A DNA stretch of 59,899 bases from Pseudomonadota bacterium (GTDB lineage Bacteria > Pseudomonadota > Gammaproteobacteria > Thiotrichales > Thiotrichaceae). The DNA lies in NCBI GenBank assembly GCA_002747435.1, contig PDPH01000055.1, forward strand, positions 1 to 59,899, in the 5' to 3' direction. Position numbers and translations under genes: made by a program. The notes below the pieces were generated by a model. It was not told the origin of the DNA. It searched no databases and was given only the letters and a program-made list of their open reading frames with translations. Shown here one piece after another: positions 53,797 to 59,899 of the stretch; position 1 is the first letter of the stretch, and each line of letters opens with the position of its first letter.

Positions 53797-54939
53797 TTGA
53801 ACAAGCGGGCATTGCTGGTACTGGAAGACGGAAGCGTATTCAGGGGGCATTCCATTGGTGTTGATGGAAAAACAGTGGGTGAAGTCGTATTTAATACGGC
53901 GTTAACTGGTTATCAGGAAATACTGACCGACCCTTCGTATGCTCAACAAATTGTTACCTTAACCTATCCCCATATTGGTAATACAGGGGTTAATTCAGAA
54001 GACACTGAATCTGGGCGCATTCATGCAGCAGGTTTGGTGGTGCGTGATGTGCCGCCTTTATACAGTAATTGGCGTGGCAAGCAGTCATTGGGCGATTATT
54101 TGCAGCAACATCGTATGGTTGCTATTGCAGATATTGATACCCGTCGTTTGACCCGTATTTTGCGCGAAAAAGGTGCTCAACGTGCTTGCATTATGGCCGG
54201 TGACTCCTTGAGTGAAGCAGATGCCAAAGCGGCAGCGCTGGATTTTCCTGGTCTTAAAGGGATGGATTTAGCCAAAAAGGTCAGTGTTACTGAGCCTTAT
54301 GTTTGGACAGAGGGTACTTGGCATTTGTTAGCTGATGTGTCGCAGGCTGCTACAGCAAAACAAGCTGAGTTTAAGGTAGTTGCTTATGATTATGGCGTAA
54401 AGACTAATATTTTGCGTATGTTGGTCGATCGTGCTTGCCATGTGACGGTTGTTCCTGCGCAAACTCCTGCTGCGGATGTGTTGGCAATGAACCCCGATGG
54501 TATTTTTCTGTCCAATGGGCCAGGTGATCCAGAACCGTGCACCTATGCTATTGAGGCTATCCAGGTGTTTATAGAGAAAAAAATACCTTTATTGGGTATT
54601 TGCTTAGGACATCAATTGCTAGGGCTAGCGACGGGTGCACGTACACTTAAAATGAAGTTTGGTCATCATGGTGCCAATCATCCTGTGCAAGATATAGCCA
54701 GTGGGCGAGTGATGATTAGTAGCCAAAATCATGGTTTTGCGGTGGATGAAAGCACTTTGCCAGCTAATGTGCGCAGCAGTCATCGTTCTTTATTTGATGG
54801 TACTTTGCAGGGTATTGAATTAAACGATTGCCCGGCTTTCAGTTTTCAAGGACACCCGGAAGCTAGCCCGGGGCCACATGATGTTGCACCTGTGTTCGAT
54901 CATTTCATTGAATTAATGCGCTCTGCTCGCTCAGCCTGA
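53797..54939 (+). CDS. carA: Carbamoyl-phosphate synthase small subunit
   Basis: The 380-residue glutaminase subunit has [35 protein letters not shown] and a class I amidotransferase domain with nucleophile Cys in [14 protein letters not shown] and the His/Glu pair in [13 protein letters not shown]. The start is a TTG at 53797, fixed by GGAGG at 53787-53791 five bases upstream and by the family N terminus. An in-frame GTG at 53758 falls in a leader hairpin and is rejected. It supplies ammonia to CarB for arginine and pyrimidine synthesis. Confidence 0.95.
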   Translation: MNKRALLVLEDGSVFRGHSIGVDGKTVGEVVFNTALTGYQEILTDPSYAQQIVTLTYPHIGNTGVNSEDTESGRIHAAGLVVRDVPPLYSNWRGKQSLGDYLQQHRMVAIADIDTRRLTRILREKGAQRACIMAGDSLSEADAKAAALDFPGLKGMDLAKKVSVTEPYVWTEGTWHLLADVSQAATAKQAEFKVVAYDYGVKTNILRMLVDRACHVTVVPAQTPAADVLAMNPDGIFLSNGPGDPEPCTYAIEAIQVFIEKKIPLLGICLGHQLLGLATGARTLKMKFGHHGANHPVQDIASGRVMISSQNHGFAVDESTLPANVRSSHRSLFDGTLQGIELNDCPAFSFQGHPEASPGPHDVAPVFDHFIELMRSARSA

Positions 54940-54962
54940 TCACGAGAGTTAAGAAATTACCT

Positions 54963-57900
54963 ATGCCTAAACGGACAGATATTAAAAGTATCCTGATTAT
55001 TGGTGCAGGCCCGATTGTGATCGGTCAGGCTTGTGAATTTGACTATTCCGGTGCGCAGGCCTGCAAAGCACTGCGTGAGGAAGGCTATCGCATTATTCTG
55101 GTGAACTCTAATCCAGCTACCATTATGACAGACCCGGAAACAGCCGATGCGGTTTATATTGAGCCGATTCGCTGGGAGACGGTGGAAAAGATTATTGCTA
55201 AGGAACGGCCTGATGCTTTGCTACCAACGATGGGCGGTCAGACAGCTTTGAATTGTGCACTGGATTTGTCGCGTAATGGCGTGCTGGAAAAATATGGCGT
55301 GGAAATGATTGGTGCGCATGAAGCCGCCATTCAAATGGCTGAAGACCGCGAAGATTTTCGGGTAGCCATGGATGATATTGGTTTGGAGTCTGCCCGTTCA
55401 TTTGTAGCACATAGCATGGAGGAAGCACATACTGCACAGGCTCATATTGGTTTTCCGGTCATTATTCGCCCCTCTTTTACCTTGGGTGGCACGGGTGGGG
55501 GCATCGCCTACAATAAGGAAGAGTTTGAGCAGATTGTGGCTCATGGTCTGGATATGTCACCCAGCAATGAGGTTTTGCTGGAAGAATCCCTGTTAGGCTG
55601 GAAAGAGTACGAGATGGAAGTCGTGCGGGATCGTCAGGATAATTGCATTATTATCTGCTCGATTGAGAACTTCGATCCTATGGGTGTGCATACAGGGGAC
55701 TCTATTACCGTAGCGCCTGCACAAACCTTAACGGATAAGGAATATCAGTTATTACGTAATGCCTCTTTGGCGGTATTACGCAAAATTGGTGTGGATACCG
55801 GCGGATCTAATGTGCAGTTTGCCATTAATCCAGACAATGGTCGGATCATTGTTATTGAAATGAATCCGCGTGTATCACGTTCTTCTGCACTAGCTTCCAA
55901 GGCAACCGGCTTCCCCATTGCCAAAGTAGCCGCTAAGCTCGCAGTCGGTTATACCTTGGATGAATTAAGAAACGATATTACAGGTGGTGCAACACCCGCA
56001 TCCTTTGAGCCTGCTATTGATTATGTTGTTACCAAAATTCCACGTTTTACCTTTGAAAAGTTTCCACAGGCTGATTCGCGCCTGACCACACAGATGAAGT
56101 CAGTCGGTGAGGTCATGGCAATTGGGCGAACCTTTCAGGAGTCTTTGCAAAAGGCATTGCGTGGTTTGGAAACGGGTATTGATGGTCTTGATGAGCGCGT
56201 TCATTCTGGCAAGGTAGAGGCAACTGCCATAAAGGGGGTGCTACGCCGTGAATTAACCGAGCCGCGCGCTGAACGTATTCTGCATGTGGCCGATGCTTTT
56301 CGGCAGGGTATGGATGTGACTGAGGTGCATCATTTGAGCAAGATTGATCCTTGGTTTCTGGCGCAAATTGCCGAGTTGGTGGCGATTGAAAATACACTCA
56401 AAGGGCGTTTATTACATGAACTGAGTGCGGATGAGTTGTGGCAGTTGAAGCGCAAGGGTTTTTCTGATCGCCGTTTAAGTAAGCTGTTGAATACGACCGA
56501 GCGTAATGTTCGGCAAACGCGGCGCAGTTTGGGGGTGCGTCCAGTTTATAAGCGCGTGGATACTTGTGCTGCTGAGTTCGCTACCAATACCGCTTATATG
56601 TACTCTACGTATGAAGAAGAGTGTGAGTCTAATCCCACTGAACGTAAAAAAATTATGGTATTGGGCGGCGGTCCTAATCGTATTGGTCAGGGAATTGAGT
56701 TTGACTATTGCTGCGTACATGCAGCACTGGCTTTGCGCGAGGATGGTTATGAAACCATTATGGTCAACTGTAATCCAGAAACCGTTTCAACGGACTATGA
56801 TACTTCCGATCGCCTTTATTTCGAGACATTGACTTTGGAAGATGTGCTGGAAATTGTTGATTTAGAACAGCCAAAGGGCGTTATTGTGCAATACGGTGGA
56901 CAAACCCCACTAAAGTTGGCACGTGATTTGGAGGCTTGTGGTGCACCGATTATTGGTACTTCGCCCGATTCGATTGATTTGGCAGAAGATCGGGAACGTT
57001 TTCAGCAACTCATTAGCAGCTTGGGACTGAAACAGCCGCCTAATCGCACTGCTCGCAGTTTGGATGAAGCTTTACGTCTTGCTGATGAGATCGCTTATCC
57101 TTTGGTGGTGCGTCCGTCTTACGTGCTGGGTGGTCGCGCTATGGAAATTGTTTACAACGAGAATGAGTTGCGCCGTTATATGAATACAGCCGTTGCTGTA
57201 TCTAATGCCGCACCGGTCTTATTGGATCACTTTCTGGATGATGCTATCGAAGTGGATGTGGATGCTATCTGTGATGGTGAAAATGTTTTGATTGGTGGTA
57301 TTATGCAGCATATTGAGCAGGCAGGTATCCACTCGGGTGATTCAGCTTGTTCCTTGCCACCGTATTCCTTGGATGAGTCCATTCAAAATGAATTGCGTGA
57401 TCAAGCGGCTCGTATGGCAAAAGCATTAAATGTAGTCGGCTTAATGAATACGCAATTTGCCATTAAGAATAAAGAGGTTTATGTCCTAGAGGTGAATCCG
57501 CGTGCTTCACGCACAGTTCCCTACGTATCCAAAGCCATTGGGCGGCCATTGGCAAAAGTGGCAGCACGCTGTATGGCCGGACAAAGTTTGGCGGTGCAAA
57601 ATGCAACGAATGAGTTGATTCCTGATTACTTTGCGGTTAAGGAAGCTGTTTTTCCATTTATTAAATTTCAAGGGGTTGATCCTATTCTTAGTCCTGAGAT
57701 GAAATCCACCGGAGAGGTGATGGGGGTGGGTAAAACCTTTGCAGAAGCGTTTGGCAAGTCGCAACTGGCGGCGGGTGAAGTCTTTCCGACTTCAGGCATT
57801 GTATTTATGAGTGTGCGTGAAGCCGATCGGCGTCATGTTCCTGCCTTGGGGAACATGCTGGTGAAACAGGGCTTTCGTATTGTAGCTACACGCGGTACAG

Positions 57901-58190
57901 CGCGCGAATTGCAAGCTGCTGGTATTGTGTGTGAAGTGGTCAATAAAATGCGCGAAGGTCGACCTAATATCGTGGATATGATTAAGAACGATGAAATTGA
58001 TTTGATTATTAATACCACGGAAGGCGAACAGTCGATTCGTGATTCGTTTGAAATCCGCCGTGAGGCTTTACAGCATAAAATCAGTTATACCACGACGCTA
58101 GAAGGGGCGCGTGCCTTGTGTTTAGCAATGGCTTACACTGAGGATGAGCGAGTTTATCGCTTGCAGGATTTACATCAGGGAATAATGTAA
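54963..58190 (+). CDS. carB: Carbamoyl-phosphate synthase large subunit
   Basis: The 1075-residue protein is full length with duplicated ATP-grasp halves: [20 protein letters not shown] at the start of the first, [19 protein letters not shown] near residue 560 for the second. Both contain [16 protein letters not shown] or [16 protein letters not shown], and the C-terminal MGS-like allosteric domain begins near 940. It forms carbamoyl phosphate with CarA, encoded 23 bases upstream. greA follows after 24 bases, the carAB-greA order common in gammaproteobacteria. Confidence 0.97.
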   Translation: MPKRTDIKSILIIGAGPIVIGQACEFDYSGAQACKALREEGYRIILVNSNPATIMTDPETADAVYIEPIRWETVEKIIAKERPDALLPTMGGQTALNCALDLSRNGVLEKYGVEMIGAHEAAIQMAEDREDFRVAMDDIGLESARSFVAHSMEEAHTAQAHIGFPVIIRPSFTLGGTGGGIAYNKEEFEQIVAHGLDMSPSNEVLLEESLLGWKEYEMEVVRDRQDNCIIICSIENFDPMGVHTGDSITVAPAQTLTDKEYQLLRNASLAVLRKIGVDTGGSNVQFAINPDNGRIIVIEMNPRVSRSSALASKATGFPIAKVAAKLAVGYTLDELRNDITGGATPASFEPAIDYVVTKIPRFTFEKFPQADSRLTTQMKSVGEVMAIGRTFQESLQKALRGLETGIDGLDERVHSGKVEATAIKGVLRRELTEPRAERILHVADAFRQGMDVTEVHHLSKIDPWFLAQIAELVAIENTLKGRLLHELSADELWQLKRKGFSDRRLSKLLNTTERNVRQTRRSLGVRPVYKRVDTCAAEFATNTAYMYSTYEEECESNPTERKKIMVLGGGPNRIGQGIEFDYCCVHAALALREDGYETIMVNCNPETVSTDYDTSDRLYFETLTLEDVLEIVDLEQPKGVIVQYGGQTPLKLARDLEACGAPIIGTSPDSIDLAEDRERFQQLISSLGLKQPPNRTARSLDEALRLADEIAYPLVVRPSYVLGGRAMEIVYNENELRRYMNTAVAVSNAAPVLLDHFLDDAIEVDVDAICDGENVLIGGIMQHIEQAGIHSGDSACSLPPYSLDESIQNELRDQAARMAKALNVVGLMNTQFAIKNKEVYVLEVNPRASRTVPYVSKAIGRPLAKVAARCMAGQSLAVQNATNELIPDYFAVKEAVFPFIKFQGVDPILSPEMKSTGEVMGVGKTFAEAFGKSQLAAGEVFPTSGIVFMSVREADRRHVPALGNMLVKQGFRIVATRGTARELQAAGIVCEVVNKMREGRPNIVDMIKNDEIDLIINTTEGEQSIRDSFEIRREALQHKISYTTTLEGARALCLAMAYTEDERVYRLQDLHQGIM

Positions 58191-58214
58191 AACTATAATG
58201 AAGGAGATTGTTAA

Positions 58215-58697
58215 ATGAATCGACCACCGCTAACAGCTAAAGGTGCTGAGCGCCTCAAGCTTGAATTAAACCGTTTGAAGACGGAAGAACGTCCTCGTAT
58301 TGTTCAGGCTATCGTTGAAGCGCGCGAGCACGGTGATTTAAAAGAAAATGCCGAATACCATGCTGCGCGTGAACAGCAAAGTTTTTGCGAAGGGCGTATA
58401 CAGGAACTGGAAGGTGTTTTGTCTACTGCACAGATCATCGATGTGGAAACGGTGGGAGCTGCCAATGCGGGTAAGGTCGTTTTTGGTGCTACTGTCAGTC
58501 TGGAAGAGTTGGAGAGTGGTGAAACCATCACTTATCAGATTGTGGGTGATATCGAGGCGGATATTAAGCAAGGCATGATTGCAGTGTCTTCCCCGATTGC
58601 GCGAGCCTTGATTGGTAAAGAAGAGAGTGATATTGCCACGGTGCAAGCACCAGGCGGTATTCGTGAGTATGAAATTGTTCAGGTGCGTTACGCCTAG
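58215..58697 (+). CDS. greA: Transcription elongation factor GreA
   Basis: The 160-residue GreA has an N-terminal coiled coil with [20 protein letters not shown] and [20 protein letters not shown], carrying the acidic tip residues (D, E) that stimulate RNA cleavage by polymerase. The C-terminal FKBP-like domain ([37 protein letters not shown]) completes it. AAGGAG lies upstream of the ATG. Its TAG stop overlaps the next GTG by one base. Confidence 0.97.
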   Translation: MNRPPLTAKGAERLKLELNRLKTEERPRIVQAIVEAREHGDLKENAEYHAAREQQSFCEGRIQELEGVLSTAQIIDVETVGAANAGKVVFGATVSLEELESGETITYQIVGDIEADIKQGMIAVSSPIARALIGKEESDIATVQAPGGIREYEIVQVRYA

Positions 58698-59299
58698 TGA
58701 GTGTTGCCATTACTTATATTGACCTTTTGCCTAGCACACAGGTAGAAGCAGGTGAAGTTTTCTGTGGTTCGCTAGATAGTCCTTTGACGGCAGAAGGTTT
58801 GAAAGCCCTGAAAAAAGCGGTCAGGCGTCGTAATGACTGGGATGTGGTGGTGAGTTCACCGCATGCTTGTTGTTATGTTTTTGCTCAGTGGTTAGCCAAT
58901 AAGCACAAGTTGTCTGTTCAGTCCAGCGAAGCTTTTTGTGAAATGGGCTTTGGGCAATGGGAAGGACAATTGCCCAGCAGTATTATGTTGGAGAATTCCA
59001 CCATTTTAGGGCGTTGGTGGACAAATCCTGCCAATCTGACACCGCCGGATGGTGAGCAATTTACAGCTTTTCAGGAGCGTGTGACACAAGGCTGGCAAAG
59101 TTTACTTAAAGAACAGCGTGGCAAAACGATTTTACTGGTAACACACCCGGGCGTGATACGTACTCTGATTGCTAAGGTCTTGGGCATGACAAGTCGTCAC
59201 TTTTTTTCCTTACATATTGAGCATGCAGCCATGTCGCGTATTCAAATTCAGCACGATGAATCCGGTGAATGGGCTAGTTTGTTACAGCATGGGCTGTGA
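58697..59299 (+). CDS. Histidine phosphatase-fold protein lacking the RHG catalytic motif (probable pseudoenzyme)
   Basis: The 200-residue protein has the layout of a small histidine phosphatase (phosphoglycerate mutase/CobC-like). It shows TYIDLLPSTQVEAGEVFCGS where active members read LLRHGE....F.G, then DSPLTAEGLKAL, VVVSSPHACCYVFA, FGQWEG and the second-His motif LLVTHPGVIRTLI. The first motif has PSTQ in place of RHGE, so the phosphorylated His and its Arg are missing. The SSPxRR arginines are also missing (SSPHACC), while FGQWEG and the THPGVIR histidine remain. No single-base shift restores RHGE. A noncatalytic, binding or regulatory role is likely. The GTG start is coupled to the greA stop. 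It ends back to back with the convergent small gene. Confidence 0.8.
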   Translation: MSVAITYIDLLPSTQVEAGEVFCGSLDSPLTAEGLKALKKAVRRRNDWDVVVSSPHACCYVFAQWLANKHKLSVQSSEAFCEMGFGQWEGQLPSSIMLENSTILGRWWTNPANLTPPDGEQFTAFQERVTQGWQSLLKEQRGKTILLVTHPGVIRTLIAKVLGMTSRHFFSLHIEHAAMSRIQIQHDESGEWASLLQHGL

Positions 59300-59632
59300 T
59301 TAAGTCAATGGTTCGACTGCTTTCAGTCGTTGGCCACGCCTGATGCGTTTACGCTGTTTATCACCTGTTTGGTGTTCCCACCAGCGTGCGATAATGTCTT
59401 GCAGTTTAATAAAGTCCTTGTTGAATAATAAATCTTCATAGTAGTTTGCTCGCATAACAAAATCACTCATGTGCATTAGCGGGGATTCATACTGACTAGA
59501 GTGTCCTTTTTTTAGCAGGATCGGATCAAGTCCGGTATTCTGATTTGCGTCTACGGTCTGGCTAGCCAATATATTCAGCAGAATCATGCAGATGAATGGG
59601 CTTGTTAAAGACCTCAAGCCTTCAAATAACAT
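59300..59632 (-). CDS. Small exported protein of unknown function
   Basis: This 110-residue protein starts at an ATG with GGAGGAAACA immediately upstream and has a signal-like N terminus (SPFICMILLNILASQTVDA). The mature part is helical and charged: SPLMHMSDFVMRANYYEDLL, KLQDIIARWWEHQTGD and a basic end (KQRKRIRRGQRLK). No family recognised. It lies 21 bases after the next small gene on the minus strand and its stop abuts that of the histidine-phosphatase-like gene. Confidence 0.6.
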   Translation of the reverse strand: MLFEGLRSLTSPFICMILLNILASQTVDANQNTGLDPILLKKGHSSQYESPLMHMSDFVMRANYYEDLLFNKDFIKLQDIIARWWEHQTGDKQRKRIRRGQRLKAVEPLT

Positions 59633-59653
59633 TGTTTCCTCCAACAGTTGCTA

Positions 59654-59863
59654 TTAATATCCGTACCTATATCGCCAATATGCTCTCATAGCTTGCTTTT
59701 TTTGCTGTGCTGTCTTTGGTTTTGCAGGAGTGCATTTCCCACTGAAGATCGCGCGCTCGTGTCTTAACAGAAGGTTAATAAATAATCGCGCTAGGCTAAA
59801 GGGTGGTGATTCAGATGCGTTGAAAGAACTCTCGATTAATGAACTCTCCGATGACCTTATCAT
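59654..59863 (-). CDS. Small basic protein of unknown function at the window edge
   Basis: About 69 residues from an ATG at 59863, with AGAGGA five bases upstream. The reading frame stays open to the window edge, so a longer, truncated gene is possible. It is rich in Arg and Lys, with SLARLFINLLLRHERAIFSG and a C-terminal KQAMRAYWRYRYGY. No family recognised. It probably forms a unit with the following exported protein gene. Confidence 0.45.
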   Translation of the reverse strand: MIRSSESSLIESSFNASESPPFSLARLFINLLLRHERAIFSGKCTPAKPKTAQQKKQAMRAYWRYRYGY

Positions 59864-59899
59864 GGATTTCCTCTGATTTTGAAAAGCCAATAGTTTTCC

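Overview
The window reads as a single stretch of chromosome from a Gram-negative gammaproteobacterium. The evidence is a type IV pilus minor-pilin operon, a Pil-Chp type chemosensory cluster, lpxH, ZapE, RlmJ, BolA and Bat proteins, and gene orders typical of the class (yceD-rpmF-plsX-fabH, carA-carB-greA). Moderate-to-low GC, an Rpn-type nuclease remnant and the overall gene mix would fit the Thiotrichales (Thiothrix/Beggiatoa relatives), but that placement is inference. I see no rRNA, tRNA, intact insertion sequence, prophage or CRISPR array. The window is mostly core genome with small accessory patches at 1-6 kb, 26-34 kb and at the right edge.

Layout. 0-6 kb is accessory: an RTX-tailed lipoprotein, an AlbA_2/ATPase protein convergent with an ADP-ribosylglycohydrolase, an internally deleted Rpn/PD-(D/E)XK nuclease remnant, a NamZ/DUF1343 protein and a 72-residue helical protein. 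6-12.8 kb is a chemosensory operon for twitching or pilus control (response regulator, PilI-like CheW, PilJ receptor, ChpA-like hybrid kinase, second response regulator with a probable pseudo-receiver). It is followed by a Sel1-repeat protein and a BolA protein. 14.6-21.5 kb is a tightly overlapping MoxR-Bat operon (MoxR ATPase, DUF58, DUF4381, BatA, BatB with a TPR/Q-rich tail, BatD). 21.5-26.5 kb holds a Maf/YceF pyrophosphatase, yceD-rpmF-plsX-fabH with a strong terminator just before plsX, a CYTH protein and rlmJ.

26.5-34.1 kb on the minus strand is a small surface-polysaccharide export set: a Wza-like lipoprotein, a Wzc-like tyrosine kinase whose periplasmic coiled coil is built from two separate tandem-repeat arrays, a membrane-anchored pseudokinase with a duplicated cysteine-containing C-terminal module, and a TPR/beta-sandwich protein. 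No glycosyltransferase or flippase is present. 34.4-41 kb has an M23 peptidase, then a tandem glycine riboswitch with an intrinsic terminator controlling gcvT-gcvH-gcvP, followed by a beta-alanine-type transaminase and an SGNH protein.

42-44.4 kb is dut-coaBC divergent from radC. 44.4-51.2 kb is the minor pilin operon fimT-pilV-pilW-pilX-pilY1-pilE, whose assembly is probably governed by the Chp system at 6-12.8 kb. The right end holds a zinc-ribbon microprotein, zapE, lpxH, carA-carB-greA, a histidine-phosphatase-fold protein that has lost its RHG motif, and two small unknown genes at the window edge.

The observations I consider most worth following are the pseudokinase with duplicated cysteine modules next to the repeat-expanded Wzc, the catalytically degenerate histidine phosphatase after greA, the pseudo-receiver response regulator, and the rpmF/plsX terminator arrangement.
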